A DNA stretch of 64,000 nt from CAWAYR01 sp050250955 (lineage in GTDB: Bacteria > Acidobacteriota > Vicinamibacteria > Vicinamibacterales > UBA2999): NCBI GenBank assembly GCA_050250955.1, contig JBFWNR010000003.1, forward strand, positions 372,001 through 436,000, written 5' to 3'. The position numbers were made by a program, and so were the translations under genes. Positions 1 through 7,420 of this stretch are shown here, one piece after another. The notes beneath the pieces are model-generated. The model was not told the origin of the DNA. It did no database searches and was given only the letters and a program-made list of their open reading frames with translations. Each line of letters opens with the position of its first letter. Positions within the stretch are counted from its first letter, which is position 1.

Positions 1-312
1 CACCTTCAGCTCCGGGTCGCCGATCATCGGGAAGTTGGGTTTGTGGCCCTGCGTGGCCTCGATGTCGGCGGCCCAGCCGGCGTGGCGTTCCACCGGGTCG
101 ACGCTCAGCCCGATGATCTTGGTGCCGCGCTTGTCGAACTCGGGCTTGAGCTTCGCCATGTAGCCGAGCTCGGTGGTGCACACCGGCGTGAAGTCCTTGG
201 GGTGCGAGAAGAGCACGGCCCACGAGTCGCCGATCCAGTCGTGGAACTTGATCGGCCCCTCGGTGGTCTGGGCCTCGAAGTCGGGAGCGACGCTGCCAAT
301 CGAAAGCGACAT
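1..312 (-). CDS. Peroxiredoxin, 1-Cys (Prx6-like), partial
   Basis: The protein reduces peroxides through a peroxidatic cysteine. The visible 104 residues begin MSLSIGSVAPDFEAQT and contain the motif HPKDFTPVCTTE, which carries that cysteine, followed by the conserved GLSVDPVERH stretch. The wording of these motifs fits the Prx6/1-Cys branch rather than AhpC. The gene runs off the left edge, so its C-terminal dimerisation part is not visible. A GGAGGA ribosome site lies 8 nt before the ATG, which fixes the start. It lies downstream of, and in the same direction as, the sigma/anti-sigma pair, which suggests an oxidative-stress link (inference). Confidence 0.93.
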   Translation of the reverse strand, partial: MSLSIGSVAPDFEAQTTEGPIKFHDWIGDSWAVLFSHPKDFTPVCTTELGYMAKLKPEFDKRGTKIIGLSVDPVERHAGWAADIEATQGHKPNFPMIGDPELKV

Positions 313-390
313 GATGCGAGTCCTCCAGGGTGCGGACGCCAGGATCCGGAGGTGGCGCCGCGGAGAGTCTCCCAGTGTTGATCGAAACGC

Positions 391-1194
391 CTAGGCCGGG
401 GCCATGGCCTTGGCGGTCGCCAGGGCGACGACCTCGGCCGCCGGCAGGTCGGAGGCCAGGACGCACACCAGTTCGCCTTCCTGCCAGAACACCAGCGTGA
501 CGCCGTCCCGGGTGTAAACCCGGAACTCGAAGCCGTTCTGCCGCTGGACGGCGTCGGCGGGCGGCAGGGCGGCAAGCTGCCCTTCGTACATCTGGCAGAC
601 GAGGTGCCGGCCGTCGGCTGCCCGGTAGGCGTACAGCGCGCTCGGCTGGCCGGCGAACGGCCGCGACGCGCCACCCTCGAGCGTCCAGCCCATCATGGCG
701 AGGTCGATGACACGCACGCGCGGCCCGGGCGCGGCCGCGAAGTAACGCTCGAGCGCCGTCGGATCGTTGGTCTGCTCGGCCAAGGCGACCGCGCCCGACT
801 GCACCGCCGCGAAATCCCGGCGCGCCACCTCCACCGCGTCGACGGCGGTCGGACGCCAGGGCCCGGCGAGGTAGAGAAGCAGCATCGCGGCAGCCGCCAG
901 GCCGGCCCACAACCAGCCGCGTCGACCGGACGCTGCGGCCGGCGCCTTGGCCAGCGCCTGGGCCCGATCGACCTCGTCGAGCGCCGCGGCGATCCGCGCC
1001 CGCAGATCGGCGGGAGCGGCAGCGCCGTCGCGCGCGACGCCGGCCGCCGTGTGCCACGCCTTCAGCCAGGCCACCTCGCGGCGGCACTCGGCGCAGCCGG
1101 CGAGGTGCTGCTCGATCGCGGCGGCCTCGGCGGCGGCGAGCCGGCCGTCGACGAGGTCGACGAGCCGCTCGGTCGGATGGCCGGGCGCGCTCAT
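391..1194 (-). CDS. Zinc-binding anti-sigma factor, membrane anchored
   Basis: This 267-residue protein begins with a ZAS-type zinc finger, H30-x3-C34-x2-C37, in a putative zinc-finger fold (residues 1-50). It has one membrane segment near residues 93-113 and a C-terminal extracytoplasmic domain. Such proteins hold an ECF sigma factor at the membrane until a signal releases it. The ATG overlaps the TGA of the sigma gene by 4 bp (ATGA), so the two are translationally coupled. Zinc-thiolate anti-sigma factors of this type can sense thiol oxidation, and a peroxiredoxin gene follows. The signal itself is not shown by the sequence. Confidence 0.88.
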   Translation of the reverse strand: MSAPGHPTERLVDLVDGRLAAAEAAAIEQHLAGCAECRREVAWLKAWHTAAGVARDGAAAPADLRARIAAALDEVDRAQALAKAPAAASGRRGWLWAGLAAAAMLLLYLAGPWRPTAVDAVEVARRDFAAVQSGAVALAEQTNDPTALERYFAAAPGPRVRVIDLAMMGWTLEGGASRPFAGQPSALYAYRAADGRHLVCQMYEGQLAALPPADAVQRQNGFEFRVYTRDGVTLVFWQEGELVCVLASDLPAAEVVALATAKAMAPA

Positions 1195-1751
1195 CGCTCC
1201 TCCTTCCGGGCCGCTACGAGCCGGCGCGCACGGGCGTAGTCGTCGAGCGCGGCGGCGAGCAGGCGTCGGGCGCGGTGCAGCCGCGAGCGCACGGTGCCCA
1301 CCGCGCAGCCGAGTGCGGCCGCTGCCTCGTCGTAGGTCAACTCGTCCACGTCGACGAGCAGCACCGTGGCGCGGAACTCCTCGGGCAGCTCGTCGAGCGC
1401 CGCCAGCACCTCGGCGTCGGTCCACGCCTCCGCCAGGCCGGCATCGGGGGCGGCGAGCAGACGATCGGCGAACCGCGCTTCGAGCGCCTCCATCGACACG
1501 GTGGCCGGGCGCCGCCGCTGGCGGTGGTAGCCGTTGATGAACACCGAGTACACGATCGACAACAGCCAGGCACGGCCATTGGTTCCCGCCGCGAAGGTGT
1601 CGAAGGCGCGATAGGCCCGCACCAGCGTGTCCTGCACGAGATCGCGCGCGGCGTCGTCGTCGCGCGTGAAGCGGCGGGCGGCGCGATACACGGCATCGAG
1701 ATGCACGACGCATTCGCGCTCGAAGCGGGTCCGCCGATCGTCGGCCACCAC
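1191..1751 (-). CDS. ECF-family RNA polymerase sigma factor
   Basis: This is a 186-residue group 4 sigma factor. Region 2 includes DLVQDTLVRAYRAF, and region 4 has the helix-turn-helix LTYDEAAAALGCAVGTVRSRLHRAR. The start was placed at the first of two adjacent in-frame GTG codons (VVADDRRTRFERE). An upstream in-frame ATG would add about 50 non-homologous residues and run into the divergent gene at 1849. The typical family length supports the GTG. It is co-transcribed with the overlapping anti-sigma gene and probably regulates its own operon. Its target promoters cannot be read from this window. Confidence 0.9.
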   Translation of the reverse strand: MVADDRRTRFERECVVHLDAVYRAARRFTRDDDAARDLVQDTLVRAYRAFDTFAAGTNGRAWLLSIVYSVFINGYHRQRRRPATVSMEALEARFADRLLAAPDAGLAEAWTDAEVLAALDELPEEFRATVLLVDVDELTYDEAAAALGCAVGTVRSRLHRARRLLAAALDDYARARRLVAARKEER

Positions 1752-1848
1752 CGCATGATACGCCGGCCTGGCGGGAACTTCCGGCGTCGCACCGCTGTTC
1801 CTTGCTCGTGACCCGCACCGATCCCGCGGGGCTCGAGGAGGTTGAGAC

Positions 1849-2772
1849 ATGAAGGCAACGATCGGCGCCGCGCTGGCGGCGCTCCTGGGAGTCGTGTCGC
1901 CGCTGGCGGCGCAGGACGGCGCGGCGACGGCCACACCGCGCTTCACGACCAGCGTGATCGCCAGCGGGCTCGAGCGCCCGACCGGCATCGCCATCCGCGG
2001 CAGCGACGAACTCTACTTCACCGAGTTGCCCACGCCCGGAGTGCCCGGGTCGGCGGGCGGCACCAACCGCGTGTCGCGGCTCGACCTGCCCACCGGTGAG
2101 ATCGAGGTCATCACCACCGGCGAACCTGAACCCACCAATCTCGCCGTGGCCTCGGACGGCGACGTCTACTGGACCTGCAAGTCGGCGGGCGTGATCCTGC
2201 GGCTGATGGACGACGCCGGAGTGTCGCTGTTTGCGAGCGGCCTCGACAAGCCGTCGGGCATCACCGTGTGGCGGCGCCACGCCGTGGTCTATACCGAGGT
2301 GCCGACGCCGGGCGTGCCCGGGTCGCAGGGTGGACGGAACAACGTCTCGGCGATCGTCGCGGGCGGCAAGTTCGTCCTCAACGCCGGCGAACCGGAGCCG
2401 GTGGACGTCGTCGTGTCGCGCCGCGGCGATCTCTACTGGACCTGCAAGTCGGCCGGCGTCATCCTGCGCCGCTCGGCGGCAACCGGGCAGGTGACGCCGC
2501 TCCTCACTGGTCTGGCGTCGCCGACCGGCATCGCGCTCGATCACAAGGGCGAGACGCTGTACTTCACCGAGGTCCCGACACCGGGCGTGCCGGGGTCGGC
2601 CGGCGGCCGGAACCGCGTCCGATCGCTGACGCTGCGCACCGGCGCGCTGCGGACCATCGACGAGGGCGACCCCGAGCCGACCGACATCGCCGTGGCTCGC
2701 AACGGCAACCTGTACTGGACCTGCACCAGCGCCGGCGTCATCGTCGAGGCCAGGCGGACCGGACGGCGGTAA
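1849..2772 (+). CDS. Exported NHL/Vgb-like beta-propeller with three 91-residue repeats
   Basis: This 307-residue protein has a signal peptide (cleavage probably after LAAQ, about residue 22). It consists of three near-identical 91-residue units at about 41-131, 132-222 and 223-307. Each unit carries PTPGVPGS (residues 61, 152, 243) and ends in the motif YWTC(K/T)SAGVI (near 107, 196, 289). The LxxPTGIAI and EPxxIAVA segments resemble NHL, SMP-30 or virginiamycin-lyase-like propeller blades, so a six-bladed propeller made of three double blades is plausible. No enzymatic residues are recognised. It is transcribed divergently from the sigma operon. The strictly kept Cys in every unit is unusual. 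Confidence 0.75.
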   Translation: MKATIGAALAALLGVVSPLAAQDGAATATPRFTTSVIASGLERPTGIAIRGSDELYFTELPTPGVPGSAGGTNRVSRLDLPTGEIEVITTGEPEPTNLAVASDGDVYWTCKSAGVILRLMDDAGVSLFASGLDKPSGITVWRRHAVVYTEVPTPGVPGSQGGRNNVSAIVAGGKFVLNAGEPEPVDVVVSRRGDLYWTCKSAGVILRRSAATGQVTPLLTGLASPTGIALDHKGETLYFTEVPTPGVPGSAGGRNRVRSLTLRTGALRTIDEGDPEPTDIAVARNGNLYWTCTSAGVIVEARRTGRR

Positions 2773-2785
2773 GCGTCGGGCGACC

Positions 2786-2815
2786 GCGTCGAGGCGAGCG
2801 GGTCCGCCTCGACGC
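2786..2815 (+). terminator. Hairpin after the propeller gene
   Basis: An 11-bp perfect inverted repeat (GCGTCGAGGCG, 8-nt loop, and its complement) begins 13 nt after the stop at 2772. There is no T-run, so it is a terminator-like or RNA-stabilising hairpin rather than a textbook intrinsic terminator. Confidence 0.5.
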
Positions 2816-2856
2816 CTTCGCCGCCGCTGTGTCACCATCGCCGCGACGATGAGGCG

Positions 2857-3588
2857 GTGGGCATAGGCGGGTTCGACCTGCTGGTCGCGCTGGTGGGCGT
2901 GGCCGCCGGGGCCATCGCCGCGGTCTCGGGGTTCGGCATCGGCAGCCTGCTCACCCCCACGCTGGCGCTGCAGCACGACGCCCGCCTCGCGGTGGCCGCG
3001 GTGTCGATTCCGCACCTGGTCGGCACGGCGCTGCGCTTCTGGATGCTGCGCGGCCACGTCGATCGCACCGTGCTCGTCCGGTTCGGCGCCACCAGCGCCG
3101 CCGGGGCCCTGGCGGGGGCGGCGATCGGCGCGTTCGTGCGGCCGGCCGCGCTGCGCGTCCTGGTCGGCGCGATGCTCGTCGTCGTCGGCAGCGGGGAGGC
3201 CGCGGGCTGGACCCGGCGCATGCGCTTCGACGGTCCGATGGCCTGGGTCGCCGGCGCCGCGTCGGGCTTCTTTGGCGGGCTGATTGGCAACCAGGGCGGG
3301 CTGCGCGCCGCCGCGATGCTCGGCTTCGCGCTGCCCAAAGCGGCGTTTGTCGCCACCGCCACCGCCATTGCGCTGGCCGTCGACGCGGCGCGGATGCCGG
3401 TCTACGCCCTGACCGAGGGCGCCGCCCTGGCCGCCGTGTCGCCGCAGATTGCCCTTGCGACCAGCGGCGTCGTCGTCGGCACGCTCGCCGGTGAGCGCCT
3501 GCTGCGGGCGATCCCCGAGCGCGTCTTCCGGCGCGCGGTGGCGACGCTGCTCATCGCCCTCGGCCTGCTCGTGCTCGCCACCGCCTGA
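2857..3588 (+). CDS. TSUP family (TauE/SafE-like) membrane permease
   Basis: This is a 243-residue polytopic membrane protein with about seven to eight hydrophobic segments. It has the two-fold pattern of the TSUP family: an N-terminal GxxAGxxAAVSGFGIG stretch and a second GAASGFFGGLIGNQGG stretch in the middle. Family members export or import sulfite, sulfonates or other small organic anions. The substrate here cannot be told. The start is a GTG, because no in-frame ATG lies nearby. A second, unrelated-in-sequence TSUP gene lies at 53880. Confidence 0.85.
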   Translation: MGIGGFDLLVALVGVAAGAIAAVSGFGIGSLLTPTLALQHDARLAVAAVSIPHLVGTALRFWMLRGHVDRTVLVRFGATSAAGALAGAAIGAFVRPAALRVLVGAMLVVVGSGEAAGWTRRMRFDGPMAWVAGAASGFFGGLIGNQGGLRAAAMLGFALPKAAFVATATAIALAVDAARMPVYALTEGAALAAVSPQIALATSGVVVGTLAGERLLRAIPERVFRRAVATLLIALGLLVLATA

Positions 3589-3617
3589 CGCGGCAGCCCG
3601 CCGGTGGGCCGCGTGAT

Positions 3618-3659
3618 CCGCGAGCCGCGAACCGCGAACCGCTAGCCGCTAGCCGCCAT
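3618..3659. repeat. Heptanucleotide tandem repeat (CCGCKAR), about six units
   Basis: Six consecutive 7-mers read CCGCGAG, CCGCGAA, CCGCGAA, CCGCTAG, CCGCTAG, CCGCCAT. They lie between two convergent genes and abut the stop codon of the M28 peptidase. The same 7-mer family recurs at 15457, 31295, 41052 and 41184. Confidence 0.8.
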
Positions 3660-4856
3660 CTATTTCACCTTGGCGCCGGTCAGCCGGGCGATGCCGGCCA
3701 GCGTCGTCTGCGCGGCGTTCAGCCCCAGGCGGAAATCGTCGTCCGAGAAGGTCGCATAGAGGTCGGTGGGCTGGTGCCAGTGCGGGTCCCAGCCGCTGCC
3801 GATGTGCACCCCGCGTTCGTTCTCGCGCAGGCTCACCGCCGCGACCTCGTCCATGAACGGCGTCGAGTCGGTGTTGGTCATGTGCGGGCCGACCTGCGCC
3901 GGATAGTCGGTGGCGTACTCGGCGTTGGCGGCGTGGAGGAACCACGCCAGCTTCTGCGAGTCGCCGGCCATCCGCGAGTTGGACTGGAACTCGATGTTGA
4001 CGTCGGCCTCGGCGCGCTGCGTCGGACTCACCGTGCCGTCGGCGCGCGGCATGCCGTGGTCGAAGAGCATCATGTCGTGCTGGATCATCCCCAGCCAGCG
4101 CGGCTCGGGATAGCGGCCCGAGCCCGGCGGATCCTCGCGGCCCTGCAGTCCCTTGCGCTGCTCGACGTAGGCGCGGGCGCCGTTCAGCCCGGTCTCCTCG
4201 TTGTTCCAGAGGGCGAAGCGGATGCTCCGCTCGGTGACCACGTCCGGCATGTTGAACACGCGCGCCAGTTCCATCACCAGCGCGGTGCCGGATCCGTCGT
4301 CGTTGGCGGCCTCGCCCCACCCGTGGCCGTCCATGTGCGCCCCGATGATGTACATCTCGTCGGGCCGCGACGCCCCGACCTTGGTGCAGTAGACCTCCTC
4401 GCGGGGCCCGGGAGTGGTCGGCTCGCTGTTCAGCGCCCGCAGCCGCTCGTCGGGTTGCCGCATCGGGTCGGTGTTGACGCCGGTCCGGGCCCGCATCCCT
4501 CGGGGCCGGCCACCGCCGACGGCGCGGGCGTTCGGGTCGGGTGCCGGACGGGGCGCGGGCGCGGTCGCCGGCGGCGGCGGCGCGTAGGTGTAGTGGATCC
4601 GCGCGGTCGTGCAGCCGTAGCTCTCGAGCTGCGCTTCGATCCAGTCCACCGCCTTGCGGTTGCGCTCGGTGCCCTGGCGCCGGTCGCCGAACTGGGTCAG
4701 TCCCTTGATGGTTGCCTTGTAGCGCGCCAGGTCGAGACGACCCACCAGGGTGCGGACCGGGTCAGGGCCGGCCGGGGCGGGCGCCTGGGCCCGCGGCAGG
4801 GCTGTCTGGCCCAGGAGCAGAACGGCTGCCGCCGCCACAAACATGCCGATGCGCAT
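3660..4856 (-). CDS. M28 family zinc aminopeptidase, exported
   Basis: This 398-residue protein begins with a signal peptide (MRIGMFVAAAAVLLLGQTALPRA). Co-catalytic zinc ligands of M28 peptidases are visible in order: GAHMDGHG, NDDGSG, NNEETGLNG (general-base Glu and a zinc Glu), IQHDMM and a late LREN...H region. This fits a periplasmic or secreted dizinc aminopeptidase or carboxypeptidase that trims peptides. An AAGGAG site sits 8 nt upstream of the ATG. It is convergent with the TSUP gene and divergent from the gene at 5046. The substrate preference is unknown. Confidence 0.9.
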   Translation of the reverse strand: MRIGMFVAAAAVLLLGQTALPRAQAPAPAGPDPVRTLVGRLDLARYKATIKGLTQFGDRRQGTERNRKAVDWIEAQLESYGCTTARIHYTYAPPPPATAPAPRPAPDPNARAVGGGRPRGMRARTGVNTDPMRQPDERLRALNSEPTTPGPREEVYCTKVGASRPDEMYIIGAHMDGHGWGEAANDDGSGTALVMELARVFNMPDVVTERSIRFALWNNEETGLNGARAYVEQRKGLQGREDPPGSGRYPEPRWLGMIQHDMMLFDHGMPRADGTVSPTQRAEADVNIEFQSNSRMAGDSQKLAWFLHAANAEYATDYPAQVGPHMTNTDSTPFMDEVAAVSLRENERGVHIGSGWDPHWHQPTDLYATFSDDDFRLGLNAAQTTLAGIARLTGAKVK

Positions 4857-4981
4857 CGCGGACTCCTTGCGCCGGGGAGTCTACCCGATTCGGCGTGGCC
4901 CCCATGCCGGCGCCGACCCCACAGCAACGCCACGAATAGGGGAATGGCCCGAAAAGGAGCGACGAAACTTGAGTGTGGGTC

Positions 4982-4987
4982 TATAAT
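4982..4987 (+). promoter_or_regulatory. Candidate -10 box TATAAT
   Basis: A perfect TATAAT stands out in very GC-rich sequence, 58 nt before the ATG of the gene at 5046. No good -35 lies at 16-18 bp; the TTGAGT at 4969 is too close (7 bp). It may be a -10-driven sigma-70 promoter. Confidence 0.4.
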
Positions 4988-5045
4988 GGGCCGGCCACCT
5001 CGACCCAGCGGGGCTGGCACAACCCGAATTCGTGTGCGAGGTGAC

Positions 5046-6278
5046 ATGAACATCATGCTGAACGCTCGAGCGAGCGCGATGTGTGTGGCAGCCGTAACCG
5101 GGCTGCTGAGCATCGCTCTTCCCGCCGAGACCCTGGCCCAGGCCGCGGGCGATCGCGTGCATTCCGTGCGGCGACTGGGTGGATCGTCGCGATTCACACC
5201 GGCCATTCGAACCATCAGTGCGTTGCAGACCACCTTTGCGCGGCCGGTCACCCAGCGCGACCTCACGACCGTCCTGCAGCTGGCCGGCCTCTCGCATCTC
5301 GAGGCGGACGTCAAGAAGGCCATCGCCGACGGCGCCGTGCGCGAGGTGACGATCGCCCCGGGCAGCAACCTGCAGTGGATGGCGCTGCGGCGCGGCGGCC
5401 GGCGCGCCGACATCCTGCGCCTGGTGCGGTGGGACGGGCCCAAGCCGTTTCCGGCCTTCGAGTTCGTGATCGACGACCTCAAAGAGACCTACACGTTCGT
5501 CATTCCGCAGGACTGCGGAAACATCTCGCTGATGAGCCGCGAACCGAGCCGGGAGCAGGCGCGTCGCGACGCCGAAGCCGCGGCCGCGCGGGCCGAGGCG
5601 GCGCGCAAGGCCGAAGAGGCGCGGCGGGCCGAAGAAGCCCGCAAGGCCGAGGAAGCCCGTGCCGCCGCGGCGGCCGCCGCCGCCGAGGCCGCGCGCAAGG
5701 CCGAAGAGGCGCGGCGGGCAGAGGAAGCGCGTCTGGCGGCCGAGGCGGCCGCCGCCGAAGCCGCGCGCCAGGCCGAAGCGGCGCGGCTGGCCGAAGAGCG
5801 TGAGCTGTCGCTGCGGCCCTTCGTCGCCGGCTTCTTCGGCAAGCAGCGCCGGCAGTACGACGAGAACGACCCGGCCGGCCTGGGCACGGCGTTCCTGCCC
5901 GGGTTCTGCGACCCGCTGGTGGGTGGCAAGGTGGGCCTGGAAAAGCGGCTCGGCAGCAGCTCGTGGGTCGTCGCGCCGGCAGTCGGTGTGGCGTTCAACG
6001 TCGACGAGAGCGACCGGACCAGCCTGTTCGTGGACGGCGAGCTCAACTACAAGTTCGCCAACGGCGGCTACATCGGCACCGGCCTCGGGCTGTGGGACTT
6101 CACCCACAGCGACTCGCTGACCCCCAATGGCCTCATCCACTTCGGCATCCCGCTGTGGAAGGCGGCCGACCAGAAGACGCTGTACTTCGTCACCGAGGGC
6201 CGCGTGTTCTTCGATCGCGCCAGCGACATCGACAGCAACTACCAGTTCTGGGGCGGACTCCGCTTCCTGTTCCGGTAG
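5046..6278 (+). CDS. Exported protein with Ala/Glu/Arg coiled coil and C-terminal barrel-like domain
   Basis: This 410-residue protein has a signal peptide (cleavage about LAQA, residue 31). A globular N-terminal part (about 40-165) is followed by a highly charged alanine-rich segment (about 175-255) built on the pattern A-x-x-A-E-E-A-R, an uninterrupted coiled coil or single alpha-helix. A C-terminal domain (about 260-410) has alternating aromatic strands and ends in Phe-Arg (GLRFLFR), as many outer-membrane or periplasmic barrel proteins do. A rod linking a periplasmic domain to the outer membrane is plausible. A GAGGTGAC ribosome site precedes the ATG. No family is recognised. Confidence 0.6.
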   Translation: MNIMLNARASAMCVAAVTGLLSIALPAETLAQAAGDRVHSVRRLGGSSRFTPAIRTISALQTTFARPVTQRDLTTVLQLAGLSHLEADVKKAIADGAVREVTIAPGSNLQWMALRRGGRRADILRLVRWDGPKPFPAFEFVIDDLKETYTFVIPQDCGNISLMSREPSREQARRDAEAAAARAEAARKAEEARRAEEARKAEEARAAAAAAAAEAARKAEEARRAEEARLAAEAAAAEAARQAEAARLAEERELSLRPFVAGFFGKQRRQYDENDPAGLGTAFLPGFCDPLVGGKVGLEKRLGSSSWVVAPAVGVAFNVDESDRTSLFVDGELNYKFANGGYIGTGLGLWDFTHSDSLTPNGLIHFGIPLWKAADQKTLYFVTEGRVFFDRASDIDSNYQFWGGLRFLFR

Positions 6279-6305
6279 ACGCCGCCTCGAGTCGGCAGGA
6301 CATCG

Positions 6306-6340
6306 ACGCCGGCGGGCCTTCAGGCTCGCCGGCGTTTCTT
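6306..6340. terminator. Intrinsic terminator, probably bidirectional
   Basis: A 13-14 bp GC-rich stem (ACGCCGGCG then GGCC pairing to AGGCT then CGCCGGCGT) with a 4-nt loop is followed on the plus strand by TTCTT. It lies between two convergent genes (stops at 6278 and 6354) and could serve both. Confidence 0.75.
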
Positions 6341-6353
6341 GTCTGGCTCGGAA

Positions 6354-6887
6354 TCAGCGTCCCGGGACGACGCCGAACGAGGCGGCCAGGCGCAGATGCG
6401 GCTCCCAGCCGGCCCTGGCGTCGAGGGCGGCGTAGACGCGGTCGCTCAGCCACGTGCGCACGCCGACACCAACGGTGAACGCGCCCTCGGTGGTCGAGAA
6501 CGTGCCCGTCGCGAAGCGATCGCTGTGGCGGAACAGCCCGCCGCCCGCGACGAGAAACGGCGTCGTCCGGCGCGGCCGGGCGGCGGTGGGGGCGAGCAGG
6601 TCGAACACGACGTTGCCGGTGAGGATCAGGTCGCGGTCGGAACCGGGCCCGACCATGTACTGCAGTTCGGGGCCGATGCTGACGCGCGGCGACACGTAAA
6701 CGCGGGCGCCAGCGCCGACCAGCGCGTGGTGGACGACGCCCTCGTCGCCGAAGCCGGCCCAGCCGATGCTGCCCTCGACGACCGGCGCCGGGCGCCCGTC
6801 AGTGGTGGCCTGGGCCGCCGCGGCCCCGGTCATTCCCAGCACCAGCCCCACCGCCATCACCCCGTGCCTTGCGAGCCGTCGCGTCAT
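6354..6887 (-). CDS. Exported small beta-barrel-like protein
   Basis: This 177-residue protein has a signal peptide (MTRRLARHGVMAVGLVLGMTGAAAAQA). The rest has a repeating pattern of short amphipathic strands rich in Gly and aromatics (VGAGARVYVSPRVSIGPELQYM; GVGVRTWLSDRVYAALDARAG). This resembles eight-stranded outer-membrane barrels of the OmpA/OmpW size class. There is no terminal Phe; it ends VVPGR. It is convergent with the coiled-coil protein and divergent from the PadR gene. The function is unknown. Confidence 0.6.
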   Translation of the reverse strand: MTRRLARHGVMAVGLVLGMTGAAAAQATTDGRPAPVVEGSIGWAGFGDEGVVHHALVGAGARVYVSPRVSIGPELQYMVGPGSDRDLILTGNVVFDLLAPTAARPRRTTPFLVAGGGLFRHSDRFATGTFSTTEGAFTVGVGVRTWLSDRVYAALDARAGWEPHLRLAASFGVVPGR

Positions 6888-6921
6888 GTCACCCCGCTGG
6901 TATATACGATGCCACCGCGAC

Positions 6922-6970
6922 AGGGGTCAGACCCCTTTCTGGGCCGGCCCAGATTAGGGGTCTGACCCCT
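6922..6970. repeat. REPIN-like 49-bp element, class 1
   Basis: The element is AGGGGTCAGACCCCT (6922-6936), a perfect 14-bp palindrome CTGGGCCGGCCCAG (6939-6952), then AGGGGTCTGACCCCT (6956-6970). The outer palindromes differ only in the central base (A on the left, T on the right), so the whole unit is itself an inverted repeat. An element of the same length and outer sequence lies at 46765-46813. It sits in the divergent region upstream of padR. Confidence 0.8.
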
Positions 6971-7054
6971 TTCCTCTGGAGGCCAGACAAGTTTGAGGAA
7001 CTGCAAACCTTTCGGACTCCCCCGCCGTCTATGTGCAGAGACGCTATATCCACT

Positions 7055-7420
7055 ATGGCTACAGTCGACCCTGCCGACATCGCCGCGCAGCTGCCGCTGC
7101 CCCCGGCGACCTTCCACATCCTGCTGGCCGTGGCCGACGACGACCGGCACGGCTACGCCATCATCCAGGAGGTCGCCGCGCGGACCGGCGGGGCGGTGCG
7201 GATGAGCGCCGGCACCCTCTATCGCTCGATCCAGCGGATGGTCGAGCAGGACCTCATCGAGGAGACCGCCGCCCGGCCGGCGCCCGAACTCGACGACGAA
7301 CGCCGACGCTACTACCGCATCACGCCGTTCGGCCGCGCCGTGGCCCGGGCCGAGACCGAACGCCTGCAGGCGATGGTGCGGATCGCCCACGCCACCGGCG
7401 TGGTGCCCGGGAGGGCGTGA
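7055..7420 (+). CDS. PadR family transcriptional regulator
   Basis: This 121-residue protein has a PadR winged helix-turn-helix (about 14-95). ATFHILLAVADDDRHGYAI forms the first helices, and GTLYRSIQRMVEQDLIEE is the recognition region. RYYRITPFGR is the wing. It probably represses its own promoter and the coupled permease gene: its TGA overlaps the ATG of the next gene (TGATG). An alternative in-frame ATG at 7031 would add eight residues, and neither start has a good ribosome site. PadR next to an ADOP permease is the usual acidobacterial arrangement. Confidence 0.92.
   Translation: MATVDPADIAAQLPLPPATFHILLAVADDDRHGYAIIQEVAARTGGAVRMSAGTLYRSIQRMVEQDLIEETAARPAPELDDERRRYYRITPFGRAVARAETERLQAMVRIAHATGVVPGRA

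Noticed and set aside
4969..4987. TTGAGT plus TATAAT as a full sigma-70 promoter
   Set aside because: The spacing is 7 bp, far below 16-18, so only the -10 box is kept as a candidate.
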